This document shows positions 1-12,568 of a DNA stretch of 54,595 nucleotides, one piece after another; position 1 is the stretch's first letter, and each line of letters starts with the position of its first letter. The position numbers were made by a program, and so were the translations under genes. The notes under the pieces were generated by a model. The model made no database searches, had not been told where the DNA came from, and saw only the letters and a list, made by a program, of their open reading frames with translations. The stretch comes from Didymodactylos carnosus (taxonomy: Eukaryota > Rotifera > Eurotatoria > Philodinida > Philodinidae): the NCBI GenBank assembly GCA_905250885.1, contig CAJNOQ010000333.1:1-54595 (forward strand), given 5' to 3'.

Positions 1-150
1 AAAATTTTTGTACGAAAGTCGTAATAGTAGCCCCTTCGTAATACAAGCCCCCCCTAAAAATTTTGAACACTCGGACAGTTTAGAAGCCCCGGAGGCTTCT
101 ATTATGGGGGGGGGGGTTTAGTAGTGTTTGTCAATAAAAAGTTTTTTTGA
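1..150. repeat. GC-rich hairpin and poly-G tract at window start
   Basis: This short stretch stands out from its AT-rich surroundings. It has a C-run near 50-55, a G-run of about 11 bases near 107-117, and between them an 8-bp hairpin (TAGAAGCC, loop, GGCTTCTA) at about 82-102. The C- and G-runs could also pair with each other. It may be the edge of a repeat that begins outside the window. I recognise no family. Confidence 0.4.
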
Positions 151-216
151 GTAATAAGGCATTCTTACTATCTTCTCATAAAGTTTCATCTAACTCAAAG
201 CAACAGAGACAAGCCG

Positions 217-456
217 TCAGCCACATTTTTGTTTTTGATAACCCACCGAATTCATTGGACGACAACGTTGTTTATTAAAATGAAAATCCATGACTGATGA
301 ACAAACTTGATGACGAATTTTTGAAATTGCTTCACTTAGTGGTTTATGTGAGAAATAATCGACGATTGTTGTCGTTGTATTTTCAGCTGATGTTGCTGCT
401 ATTTCTTCTCCAATATCAGCTGTTGTGACTGATCCTAGAGGTATAGCTCCAGAGGT
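217..456 (-). CDS. Unidentified C-terminal coding segment (possible pseudogene exon)
   Basis: The minus strand is open here for 79 codons and ends in TGA at 219-217. The peptide looks protein-like: Thr/Ala-rich, then a stretch containing DYFSHKPLSEAISKIRHQVC, then a basic Cys-containing tail ending QKQKCG. The same frame continues upstream towards 600 but is interrupted by two TGA codons, one of them at 459-457. It is therefore either an exon whose acceptor I cannot place or part of a broken gene. It lies just downstream of the first exon at 627-830, on the same strand. I do not recognise the protein. The plus-strand ORF over 425-616 appears to be its antisense shadow. Confidence 0.4.
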   Translation of the reverse strand, partial: TSGAIPLGSVTTADIGEEIAATSAENTTTTIVDYFSHKPLSEAISKIRHQVCSSVMDFHFNKQRCRPMNSVGYQKQKCG

Positions 457-626
457 TCAGAATGTTTCGACGCTTCTCCAAGCGAGCCTAAATATTTCCC
501 CAAAACAAACTGGAACGATGACATTTCAGTTTCCGCTTCGAAGACAGTATGACGTCAGGGACACTTTCAAGATTTTCTCTAAAATATTATTTTCCTCCAG
601 AGCAAGTATGAATTAAAATTTTCCTT

Positions 627-830
627 TCAGTTATGCTTTTCTTCCGTGACCATCGCTGGCACTGAAGACCCCATTCTGAATCTCTGCATAGCTGGTGAGA
701 CAGTCCCATTATTGTCATTACTTTCTTCTTCCTCTTGTGATTTTGAACGCGCTCGTGTGGATTTTTTGGCTGATGGCGGCTTGACGGCGAGTGCCGCTGC
801 AGCACTTTTCTCTTGTCTTCTTTTTGACAT
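627..830 (-). CDS. First exon of an unidentified basic/Ser-rich protein
   Basis: Starts at ATG 830-828 (MSKRRQEKSAAAALAVKPPS...) and stays open to a TGA near 627. The encoded region is Lys/Arg- and Ala-rich, then acidic (SQEEEESNDNN), as in disordered N-termini of nuclear proteins. A good acceptor (T-run then TAG, at 855-853) lies 22 nt before the ATG, the layout also seen in other genes here, and this decides the start. The exon end is uncertain: a possible donor follows ...VPAM. A later acceptor near 600 would join a frame that carries two TGA codons before the segment at 217-456. GC is higher than in the neighbourhood. I do not recognise a family; either a real first exon or a pseudogene. 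Confidence 0.45.
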   Translation of the reverse strand: MSKRRQEKSAAAALAVKPPSAKKSTRARSKSQEEEESNDNNGTVSPAMQRFRMGSSVPAMVTEEKHN

Positions 831-999
831 TATAGCGACGACCACATAAGATCTAAAAAAACAGAAAGACATCATTTCTGTGATACATGACGTATACAAG
901 CCAGATGAAGAATCTAAAGTTCAAGTACAGAAGAAAACGTAGAACCAGCGATTTTGATGGAAAAGTGTACAGACACTCTGAAAAGTAAATGTACATTAT

Positions 1000-1350
1000 A
1001 TTTTACACTTCGTGGAAAAAGCAGAGTATACCGTGTACATTTTATTGAACACAATCCTATTCATCTGAATGTGAACGAAGAGTTGAAGATATTGGACAAC
1101 AAATAATAATACGTAGAAAATTAGTCTTTTTCTTATATAAAAACAATCGTTACGCTTTACATATAGCCAGATTCTTAAAAACCTGTGTTCTTACACACAG
1201 TAATGTAACTGTATTTTTGATTATATATTTTGTAATTGTGTGTGTGCATACTACTCATATTTGGCCAGCACGTGCTTTTTCAAGATTTTCACACTTTATA
1301 AGAAAAAACAGAGTGGATGCGCACATGTGTGCAAATCTCATTAGGAATAC
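1000..1350 (+). repeat. Diverged fragments related to the 42.3 kb hAT-like element
   Basis: About 1270-1350 (ACACTTTATAAGAAAAAACA ... GTGTGCAAATCTCATTAGGAATACTTA) aligns by eye, with many substitutions, to 42370-42435 inside the 786-bp hAT-like element. The stretch at 1005-1045 has the same ACACTT..GGAAAAA..AGTATAC pattern. I see no terminal repeats or target duplication, so these would be old remnants. The rest of 853-1480 shows nothing recognisable. Confidence 0.4.
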
Positions 1351-1481
1351 TTAACTAGACAAAACACAACTTTCGAGATCGTTTCCAGTAAGAGCAGGAA
1401 AGTATTTTTGAAAGGGTAATTAACTTAACGAGAGGAAATATAGAAGACTAGGCAACATTTTTTACTGTTTCGAGAAGAATT

Positions 1482-1715
1482 CATAATCATCCATTTCTTC
1501 TGTTCGTCCGAAACTAGACTATTGTTGTGCCTTATACGATAGTTCTCTATGTTACATACTATAGTTTTGTTTTGTTTTGATTGTTGGTCTCTGTTAGTTC
1601 TTCTTCTTTTTCCTTATTTCATTTTTATAGTTTGACTCGAGTCATTGATATTACAGGTCGGAGACCTTTGATGGCTCTCACTTTTTGTGAATAAATAAAC
1701 TGATCTTACTTAAGT
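1482..1715 (+). mobile_element. LINE 3' end, family A copy 1 (internally deleted)
   Basis: A short coding remnant (SVRPKLDYCCALYDSS) matches the post-RT segment of non-LTR retrotransposons, and the same peptide is recoverable in the copy at 53.9 kb. It is followed by a T-rich 3' UTR ending in a conserved block: TTACAGGTCGGAGACCTTTG, then CTCTCA and an AATAAATAAA signal at about 1690-1700. Most of the coding region is missing, so it is a dead 5'-truncated and internally deleted copy. The same 3' block recurs at 32.3 kb (minus) and 54.4 kb (plus). Confidence 0.65.
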
Positions 1716-2760
1716 CTCCATCCTATTTAGTGTTCATCTCTTTCAAGGCTATTTTCTCAATTCTGTATAACAGATATGTAGCAGGCTCTTTGCTTATTTC
1801 ATTCGCATGGGTCTAATCGTTATTCTTAACCCAACAAGATATGTTAGGCTGATACTGCTTTCTAAAAACATTTTGCAACTGAACACTAGACTGAAGGAAC
1901 TGTGTGGACCAATCCAATAACGAAGAAACAACAAAGTTCTTCATTAGGATTGGTACCTAAAGCCATGCCACTTAAGTATAGCTTAACTTTTACCCAATGA
2001 ACATTTTTAAGATGATCCCAATGTGAACCGTAGTATGAACATAGGCCGCTGTTTCCTTATAGCTCCTAATAGTAACTTCAAGGGGTCAGAATTAATGCAA
2101 CTTTATGTAGATAGTTTCTCCTTGGAGTTAAAATAGCGAACATAGGCTAGACCATGCCGCTCAGGCCTGGTCTACGCTATGAGAGTTAACTCTGGGTTAA
2201 GGAATCTGACTAAGAAGCAACACCAATCAAATTTCCTAGAGTTAACTCACATAGTGGATTCAGGTATTAATTTCTAAAACTAAAATTTCTACAACGAAGC
2301 GAAAAACTTTCTAGTAGCTTCACGTTGATGATAGTAACTAGTTCTATAAGTTTTAGTTGTAGAATATCTTGACTCGCATAGTGACCAAGTCGTACTGGGT
2401 AAAAAAACCATTGTACACAAAAATTTGATTAGCTAAAAATGCAGCCAGCCATGGCTCAGTCACAGATGACGCCACAGTCCAATAAACTCTACAAAATTGA
2501 GTACTGCAAGATCGAATGGAAATAAATGTTCATGTTTAAAGATCGGATGAGTCCATCTTACTTGAGTTGGATATTTAGAGAAATCTGATCTTTGGAGTAG
2601 CAGTCTAAATTCTTCAGTATCATTGTGAAAAGAATAATTGAAGGAAATATTCTTAATACATTATCGCGCAAATCAGGATTTTTATTATTCTTTGAACTAC
2701 GTTTAGTCATTAAGTATTCTTTTTACCGTAAACACTGTGTACATTCCCATTTCGAGTTTT
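1716..2760. other. Intergenic, no gene seen; small inverted repeat at 2177-2256
   Basis: No coding sequence recognised. The only structure is a short fold-back: CTATGAGAGTTAACTCTGGG at about 2177-2196 pairs with the complement of CCTAGAGTTAACTCACATAG at about 2237-2256, with 2 mismatches in 20. It may be a fragment of a small palindromic element. Confidence 0.5.
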
Positions 2761-2764
2761 GAGA

Positions 2765-4115
2765 TATAGTAGTAGTAGTAGTAATTTATTGCTATATTTC
2801 TGCACTTTTAAAATAATATACAACACATTATTATCGTAACTCTACTGGACGAACCTCGTCCCTGGTAGTGAGAAAAGAAAACCATATAGAAAAATAAAAG
2901 TGTTTTACACAAAAATTTTTTGATAGTGTTTACAATACAATGCAAAAGACATACATTTACTGAAAACCCAAGACATGGTCAAATAACGACAGACGATCTT
3001 TAGTTAAGATACTAACAATGGTTTTACGCGGATGACTTTTCCTCAAAATCTGCCTTTTTCCCTTAAGAAGAGACGGGTTTGAACAATATTCATGTAGGTA
3101 CAACCTAGACATTTTGTGTTGGCAATAGTCAGAGATGACAGAGGGATTAGTTTTAAACATAGTAGCAACGAGATTGTTCCAATACTCAATTGTGAGACTA
3201 TCAATCGATTTATATTTTTGGCAGTTCTCAATTTCAATGTTGCGGGCATCGTGCCATTGATGTATAATTCGATGAATCTGTCTATTCATTGCTTCTAGTT
3301 GAGTTTGTTTACTTTTTGGTAAAAGCGGATAAATATTTAAAATCCATTAATAATGAGGTCGAATATAGGCATTAAAAAGTCTATATCTTAGCCCCTCGCT
3401 TAGCATTTGAGAAGAAGCAAGACATTTGAAAGATGCTAAGTTTCTGCGAATTTTGGATTTTATAAAATCTAGATGTACTGAAAAAGAAAGTTCGGCATCT
3501 AAGAACGTACCTAGATTTTTAAACTTGGAAGTATGTGCTATTTGATGACCCTCGCATACTATCGGACCAATATTTTGGGGAGCTACCTGACGATGAAAAA
3601 GTGTCCAAAAAGTTTTAACAAAGTTTATTTGTTGTTTCCAGGTGGCGGAATATGTAATTAACGATTTGAGAGCATCTTCTATTTGTTCCCTAAGAATAGG
3701 TATCAGGGTGTTTGGTGAACAGAAGGGTGAAGGACACACCAAAATGGAAAGGTCATCTGCAAAAAGATACTTCCATTGAAGAGCTGATACTGCATTTAAA
3801 ATATCATAATGATAAATAATAAAAAGAACTGGTCCGACATAGCTACCTTGCGGAACTCCCTTGAACAAAAGGAATAGAACTGATTTCACACCTTTGATCT
3901 CAATATAAGCAGCTAAATTCTTTAGATACGAACGTAACCAAGTCAGTAGGTACAAAGGAAGCCGAGTCTATGAAGTTTGAGCCATAAATCTTTGTACCAT
4001 AGTTGATTAAACACCGCTTTAAAATCGACAAATAATGCTGCTACAGTGGTATTCTGATTTAAACTTTGACCGATCTGATCAATAATTGATACGAGTCGCA
4101 CTGCCATATTATGTT
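2765..4115 (-). mobile_element. Decayed non-LTR retrotransposon (LINE), RT and C-terminal part
   Basis: Read on the minus strand, this is the 3' half of a LINE ORF2. A segment with ALFVDFKAVFNQLWYKDL lies near 4110-3960. A frameshift follows, then the reverse transcriptase core at 3955-3347 with GVPQGS and the FADD catalytic box (ALQWKYLFADDLSIL), then the post-RT region. After another break, a C-terminal segment at 3289-2957 (QIHRIIHQWHDARN) ends in a stop. The 3' end is a TAC-repeat tail (plus strand GTAGTAGTAGTAG at about 2769-2783), probably the insertion-site end. It is 5'-truncated, with at least one frameshift and extra stops, so it cannot be active. The clade was not assigned. Confidence 0.8.
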
Positions 4116-7100
4116 TTCACATATCAGATCATAACAAACAGATAAATATTCTGTATTTGTCAGTAGTTCGAATTAAAGAACAACTGAACAGTTTTAGTTG
4201 AATAGATATCAATGTGCACGCAGACTCTGTGTTGTATTCACAATTGAAATATGTAAACACTTATGTACTGAAACTGAAGATAAAAATATACATGTGTAAA
4301 ATGATCGCATGTTAAATAAGTTTCTCTGAAATACATATTTAAATGTATACACGTCTTAATAAAGTAGATAGGAACAACTTCATAACTATCGTAATTAAAT
4401 AATAATCAAAAAAGTCTCTCCCTTTTTGCCTTAGACATCTGTTTATTGTACATAGTTGAATCAAAGTTTTCATTTTACCCAAACTATCATATATTTCGCC
4501 TTGTATGTTTACTTAAAGATAAATTGATAGAGATATGTATGTTATGATGTTGTTGAAAGGAAGCTTAATCTTATTGGGAAGTATACCGACAGATGGTTCA
4601 AACACAAATACAATTGTTCACATGATGATAACGAAAACACAAGAAAAAGGGAGCCGAAACCAAAACAACTCAAGAGTTTGATCAAGATGTTTTGCGTAAA
4701 TATGTATATCATAATTTTTGCGACATGAAGAATCTTCTAGTCTACTGTTTACTTATTGTTTCTACTTCTATTTTTAATTGTCATTCTGATTATTACTGGT
4801 GACGTATGACATCGTGGACTTGCACTTCTTGCTATACAATGGCGAGCCGATTTAGCAGAAAATGTCAAGAAGCTTAGCTTATAATAAATATAGTTTAAAT
4901 CAAGAATGCCGATTGCTTATTAAAAACTTACGGAATATATTATTAGAATGAGAATGAAAACATGAAAATTCAATATATGTGTTGATCGTTTTTGATCTAG
5001 AAAAACTCCTGAAAAGTTGATGATGAGTACTGTGTATTTATGGACTTATTCTATAATTTCAATTCTAGAACTAATATGTCTCGATATTGTCTATCTGATT
5101 GACTTTAGTACAACAATCCTTGTAAAGTTGACAAGATGTTCTAAGATTGATTGTTCATTTTCTATCTGTCTTAATTTTTCTAAACAATTTTTCTATTGTA
5201 TTTTCTCAGTTAGATATTTAAATAATAGATGTTGACAGTGTGAATGATTATAGTCTAATTTTGACTATTGGATGCACAAATATAGAGAGAGACTGCTTAT
5301 CAATTGATATATATTCAGATTTGATATGCATATGTAGTATGTAAATACTTGATGTCAAACATGAGCCTCGTAGTGGAAACAATTCTTTCTCTTCATTGTC
5401 TATTATACACGACAAGCGCTAAGTATCCCATACACTTATCAATTCAAAGTCCTTGAATAAAATTTTTATTCTCATTCATTAAAATATTCAGGAAAAAAAA
5501 AATTGACCTGAAGAGAACTCTCTATCTATCTATCCAAGTTAAAGAATATAAGTTTGATAAAGATATAAAGTACATATTCATAAATCCCTTTTACATATTA
5601 AATAGGGAGAGGACATGTTTTCTATTCCAATAATTGATCTGAAGTAGGTCTATTCATTGATGATATTATTGTAACCTGTATTGATAGAAAAAGAAAGAGA
5701 CAGAGTGAGTGAGAGTGAGAGTTGATTAGAACTGCAATACTCTATGAATAGAAAGAAAAACTTCCTTCCGTATCATTAGAAAATATTTATATTAATCAAA
5801 AGTGTGTAGCTGTTGATTACATAAAAATCAAATTGAGATAAAGAAAAGATAGTACAATCGGTGGTCATAACCAAATTTTAGAATATTTTATAGCTTCCGT
5901 TCTGTCTAATGCTCTGTCATACGTAATCGAATCTTAGTTTTTCAATTTCTGAAAGCTATTCTCGACATAATTGGGTTTTAATTTTTTGAAATTCTCAATA
6001 GTTTTCAACACTGTACTGATGTTTACTTGTTTAAAAAAAAAAAAAAGTAATCCTTTTATAAATTTTTAATAAAATTTTGAACAAATGAGATTACGTATTC
6101 GCTCGTCTTGTGTCTCAAGTATGAACAATATGTCAAAAAGAGAGAGTGACATAAAAAATCAACTGTGTTGTCAACTAAACTCTTGTTTGTTCGTCGCCGT
6201 CTCGTTGAAACAATAAATGTGTCGATTAGCAAAGATTATATAAGCAGAGAAAAACAGATAGAATTGAAAGTATCTATTGATATAGTAAGACTTCTCTTTT
6301 TATTTCGAATCGCGATCATTTAGTATTTACAAAACTACCTGTTCACAAAAGAAGATTAGAGAAAAGAACTAAATATTTGAACAAAAGAAAAGAAGAAAAC
6401 GAGAAAGAAAAGACAATCATCAGAATATCAACAAAAGAAAAATGAAATAATTCTATAATCAAATCTAACATTTCAAACCAAACTAATGAACATCCCAAAA
6501 AAAGAATGAAGGCAATTTATCTGAATATTTTTTGAAACTCTCATAACGTGAGAAAAATTTTGCTAGGTAGTGAGCACGTTAGGCGTCTTCACATGGAGTT
6601 TTACTTGTGATGGATTCTGACATTATACATGTTTATATGATACTTAATTAATACCGAAAAATATTGTTCAACCACTCCAGGATCTAATACAATTCATACT
6701 CAATGACATCTACTAGTTTTACCATAATCCCGACATACGTACGTAGAAATAGGATTTTTTAAAGAATAATTACGATCATTTTAGCGCCGTGAACGTTCCA
6801 AAAAAATCACATGTATGACACATGTGCTATACATAACCAACCCTAAATATGAATAAAATACTAAGAAGCCGCAAGAGTACAAAGATTTATCATAGGAAAA
6901 AAGAAAACTTTCATCAGTCAACGGTTTTCTCCGAGGCAAATTGCGACATTATGTAAGAAAATTTTTCTCTGTTAATTGTTTTATTAATAACAAGACGGCA
7001 AATTATCCAAACTTCTGTTGTATTTCTCTGAGGGAGGTTGAACACACTTCACGTTTAATAAAATGTCGTTGAACACCTTAAACGTCATTATTTGTACTCT

Positions 7101-7579
7101 CGCCATGCGATTGAGTCTATAAAGCGAAGTGATACTCGTTCTTGACTTAAATCAAAAATTGATTTTATTTTACTGAGAGGAGTATGCAATTTCTTTTTTT
7201 TTATTTCCGTGTGATTATATTTTCTTTTCTTACATGTTCAAAATGAAAAGAGAAATGATTGATTTTAAATTAAGATCAGTTTCAATATTTGTTCTTATTC
7301 TCTCACTCCTCTTCGATTTCCTGTATTGTCACCCTATCATCATATTGACAAAACAGATGATGATACTCTACATATATATTGAGTAATATTCTCTCTCTCT
7401 TGAATTAATTGATACATCTGCTTAGAATTCGTTTTCGTCGTCGTTTTTCATCTTGAAAATGAATTTTTTACTTTCAACTGTTTGTTTTTCTAAAAACAAA
7501 CAAAAAAGAAGAAAAGAAAGAAAAATATACACGTACAAACCTGAATCTATATAGTAGTTATGAGAAGAGATTAGATTAC

Positions 7580-7611
7580 GAAAGAGAGAAAGAGAGAAAG
7601 AGAGAGAGAGA
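7580..7611. repeat. GA-rich microsatellite
   Basis: Polypurine GAAAGAGAGAAAGAGAGAGA type tract. Similar GA tracts occur at 13403-13419, 18280-18311 and 19664-19693. Such tracts can form triplex structures, but nothing more can be inferred. Confidence 0.85.
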
Positions 7612-8812
7612 CGATGAAAGGAGAATAAACCGAAAAAATTAATTATGAGGTGTTTAACTTGCCGAATGTGTACACTCCCAGGTGACTAACATCGAAAAGA
7701 TATTTCAACTTATTATAGAAATAGATTCCAATAGACTCTTTTCACATGACTTTTCATTTCAGGAACTTGAAAAGGCTCAGTTTAATTATCAGGTCACAAC
7801 ATTTTTAGATATGATATGAAAATCTTTGTTTCAAAAAGTATTGTCATCCCGACTGATTCGAGAGTTGCTACTATTTGTGAATATCAACTTTTCTGATTAT
7901 CGCTATAATAAAAGGCAATAAAAGTTGTTTTGATAATAAGAATGTACGTCTTTATTTATTATCGTTTGACATATTATTTATACAATTTCTTCTTCATCAT
8001 CTTTATTTTTTTGATCGTCACCATATGCCATATTTTTAAAGAAGGCAAGCATCTTTTAAATTTGATACTTAAAAGAGAGAAATATCTTCAAAAAATTTTT
8101 TTCATTTAATCTTTATACTCAACGAATCAATACCAGACGTCATATTGGGTATCTATTTCAGCTCAATTACAATCATTTGTTGGTAACAATGAACTAACGG
8201 TATGAGATAACGATAATGATGATAAAGATAAATACGATTTACGTCATAGTGATTTTCTCACATTTTCGATATCCACGTTAAATACGAACGGAAGTGAAGT
8301 GAAAACGAAGAAAGATAGTATCAATGATAAAGAAGATAATCGTACATACTACAAATATCTCTCTCTCTCTCTATATATATCAATAGGTATTTTGTGTACT
8401 GTTTTCTCCAGTAAACATGCTAAAATTTTCTCATTCGTAACAAAGGCGAATGTTTTCAAATGTTCATCATCTGTTATATTTTGATTAAGCCCACTTTTTT
8501 CACACTGATGTGTGTGCGATAATATATTGTGTGTCATATGTTACGCAAAATATTCTAAGCGCTTTGCTGTTAGCAATGTCTTCTATTTTGGCATGTTTTA
8601 TACTAAGTACTAATGACACAATACATTAACGATATCTGATTAGCTCACAGATGAACGAGAATCATAAAAGTTGCAAGAAAATTCGTAGGATGTTACATAT
8701 AAAGTATAGACGTATAGAATGTCAAAAGTATGAGACATTCTACTTTTTTTATTCTTTCTCTTAAACCAAATACTTTAATGAGATCCAATACCTATGAAAT
8801 AATATGTAATAG

Positions 8813-8887
8813 TTAAAAATCGTTAGAACGGGTTAAATTTGAAACACTGGATTATTTTCATATTTAATGCGTTCTAACCATCGTTAA
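8813..8887 (+). other. Precursor-sized hairpin (possible small-RNA precursor or MITE remnant)
   Basis: The arms 8813-8846 and 8854-8887 are near-perfect reverse complements over about 32 positions, with a core GTTAGAACG..TTAAAT paired to ATTTAA..CGTTCTAAC, a few mismatches and a loop of roughly 8-12 nt. Size and stem length match an animal pre-miRNA. It sits alone in the desert. I recognise no known miRNA seed; a decayed small palindromic transposon is an equally good explanation. Confidence 0.35.
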
Positions 8888-11800
8888 TCGCTTCAAATTA
8901 TTTTATGGATAAGCGATTATGTAATGGCTTTTTCTGATATCATTTCTAGGAAAATATTTCTAATAAGCATAATTCATATCAATTCTATGTAATAAGTCTT
9001 TTGAACTCTAATGTAAAGATCAAGAGTTTTCCCTTTTAAGAAAAAAAAACTGAAATAACTCATTAATAATTTTACTTATTTCATTCCGTTTTGAAAATGA
9101 ACGTTAACTAGTCGAACGTTTTCCAATCAGAGATAGAAAACACGTTTTTATATAGACGGTGGTCGCGAAGATCTTTCTTAGAAATCTTTTCTGAAAAATG
9201 TTGTCAAAAAAAAATCCACCACAAATGTTGAATACGAAAATGAAAAATAACTAAGTTTAGTCCGTGATTTAATCTCTTTAAAAACTAAAATTACGATTTT
9301 AAGACTATATATGACATATTCTAGACCACCATTGTTACATAATAAATCTTATTAAAGTATCTAAATCACCAGAAAAAAATCGAGAAAACAAAATGTCTCA
9401 CACTTTTGACGTATACTCTACTTTCGAAAGGAAAGATTTAATTCAAAATTTTCAAAACTTCGTTATTTATTGAACACAATGATATCTTGAAATATGATTA
9501 CGAACTTTATCGTACTGTTTTTGTTTATTAGTTTTAATCGTTCATTAAAAAACAACAACAATACTATCGATGTATAAACGTCATCTATTAGCATTTTCTT
9601 TTATTCTCAGTTGGGAAACAAATAATAGTTGTTTAGAAACATTGGTAGAATGATCTAAGGTTTCTTTCTTCGTTCAAATACATACAGAGATTGTGTCAGT
9701 TGTCTTATAATATGCACAGAAAAGAAGAAGAAAAGAAGATTCCTCGAACATGTGTGTAGTGATTGTGTCTTTTTTATGACTATTTAGCATAGAGTGAATA
9801 TGACATTTAAGGCCTGATTACAAGGTCAATAACATACATCTATCTTTTCTACTCTTTTTCGTTTTGTCATTGTATAACACAAACATTAATATTACGTTAA
9901 ACAAAAAAAAAAAAAAACGATATACAATTTGTAATCTTATTCTTGAAGATAATAAAGAAATTAAGAGAGAACAGCAACAACAGCCTGTTATTTAGTATAA
10001 AGATGATAAAAGATGGCAATGAAACGCTAAAGTAGATGAGATGTGAATCTAATCGTTTTTCATTCAACGATAAATATCTGTAGTGGCTGACACTGATAGT
10101 TAAGGTAATATTGTCTAGTCTTTAATACCATCATCGGTAAGAAAAAAACTTGTATTGATATGTTGTTCATAACTAAATGCTTGAGTAATAAGAAAACAGT
10201 ATTCACATTATTTCATACATTCTTGTCTCTTTTTAATTAGATTGTTATTTTTAATCAAACTACTTTGCTTAAGGTATTTTAGTTTCTAGAAGATGTATAA
10301 GTTTATGAGCAAAAATCTTTTTTCTCATTTCGTTATTAAACTATGATTTCAATCAAAATAAAATAACTATTCATGTGTCCGCATGCAAAAAAAGTCGAAT
10401 GATGTGTTTCTTAAAAAGTTGGATTAAATAGGAATACATTTTTCTAGTGATCTAAAATACGATCTATCCATAAATTAATTCACTGATTCTTCTACTAGTC
10501 CCAGGAAAATCTTAATATTACAAAAAAAGTCCAAAACATTTCATACTGTGTCTTAATCTCATACTTTTAAAAAACAAATTAGTCAATTTTTTTTTTCTCT
10601 CGTAGTTTTAACTTCAACTTAAGAATAAGTATATTAAATACTAATGTTTATTCATCAAGACATTTACTTTACTAAATAACAGTAAAAAGCAAACAAATCT
10701 TTGAATAGTCGTTAGTACGTTGCGCTCCTCCCTTCCTAACTGAAGAATTTGAATATTGTTGGTAGAAAAAAAAAAGATTAAGGTATTTTTTATCTATGCC
10801 CCGATTCATCTATACAGAAAATTTGAGCTAAGTCTTAATTGTCTTATTTCAGTAAATCCTATATGTTGCCGACTATTATATGGATTTACTCTTATTAACA
10901 TTAATAATTGTATTTGATGATGTGTAAAGTTCTTATGGCTCATTAGTCCTACGTTATTCTGGAGTGTTTGACATTTTCAAGTTTTCATCTATCTTCTTTG
11001 ATGTATATCGCCGGAAGGTTTATCCTTGATTTTAACAACAACAACGCACATGACTTTGCTCATCAATTGCAAGTCATTTTTTTTTTAATTGTATAGAATT
11101 TATTTTGATATCCCGTTATTTCATTATAAACATGTTTGTACTCAGGTACATATGTCCTTGCATATTAAGAGTAGACAAATATGTTACAAAGTCTTTAAAA
11201 ACAGGATAATTTCCGTCATTAAATGTCTTTAATTATTCAAAAGACAACATACTTGAGACATGTAGTAGGGAACAACTTGGATATAATGAATAAAAGAAAT
11301 AGAGAACAAATATCTGTTGCCTATGACAAGAATATGAACGAAAGCATCTATAATGAACATTTATATTGTACATGGATAATTTTGATGTAGTAAAACTATT
11401 TTCCTGATTATGTTTTCAAAAAAAATATGATCAAGATATTTAATAGAGACTCTTTAGGAAAAAATATTTTATCAGTAGTATTAAAAATACGACGATATTG
11501 ACAGTCATTTACTTGTTGTTTTTTTGTGTTGAGAAAAACAAATTCGATTTTAAGTGTATTGACAAACTTGTTCGATAAACTAATGTTATTGACATATGTC
11601 TATAATCGTATTGTACAATCACAAATGAAGATAACTGAACAAAAACTATGTGAGCATTCAGTGATTATTCAATATTTTTTGTGACAGTCCGTGTAGACTT
11701 CAAAATTTATGTTTAACATGAAATTTTGTATATGTTTTGTACTATTAAATGATGTTGATGATAATATAGGACGTATAGACAGTATAATAACGTTTATGCA

Positions 11801-12550
11801 GTTGAGTGAGTGAGTGAATGAAAGAATATACAAATATTTTTATTTTTAATTTAAAATGACAATTTTGATGAAGACAACTGATTACATATATACACTCTCA
11901 TTGTATACTATATATAAATGTACACGTGTAAGACAAAGAGATAGTTTAATTCATCATCACAAGTTGTTTGTAGTCGAATGAAACAAGATTTAAAGAAGAT
12001 TCGTTATATTCGTAAGTATAGTTTTTAAAAGTAAAAGTTTTTGTTTAAAAAAATATTTTTAATGAATAAAATTCTTATCTTTTCTTTATTCCATCAACGG
12101 TATCTTTTGTTCAATTTCTTTCCTTTCTTGAAAATATTCTCTCTTTCTCTCTTTTTTCTATTTTCAATTCAAATGTGAATTTTTTATGTCATTTAATCGT
12201 TTCTCTTCTTTTGAGCATACGTAGGTACTTCTTCCTTTTCTCTTCAATTCATACTTTGCCGTTCGTTTGTTCACATTCTAATGACCATTAAACGAATATA
12301 AAAACTAATGTGAATAGAAAAAGAACTTCTCTTTCAAAAATAGAACTATGAAAAAAACTTAATGTCACAGATTTTGCTCATCATACAGTTAGGTAAAATG
12401 TGATGAAAAAATTAAATTTATGTGTGGGTAATAATTAGTATACTAAAAAATGAACATACTTTTATTCTCGTTGTCTATTATAAGAAAAGAACACGAAATC
12501 GATAATAGTCTATAAAATACCTATTAAATCAAGGACTATAGAAACGGATT

Positions 12551-12568
12551 GTGTGTGTGTGTGTGTGT
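12551..12568. repeat. (GT)n microsatellite
   Basis: Nine uninterrupted GT units. Shorter GT-rich tracts occur near 13820, 15030 and 15560. Confidence 0.9.

Noticed and set aside
425..616. Plus-strand ORF of 63 codons
   Set aside because: It lies antisense to the minus-strand gene segments, and its initiation codon would be GTG; treated as a shadow.
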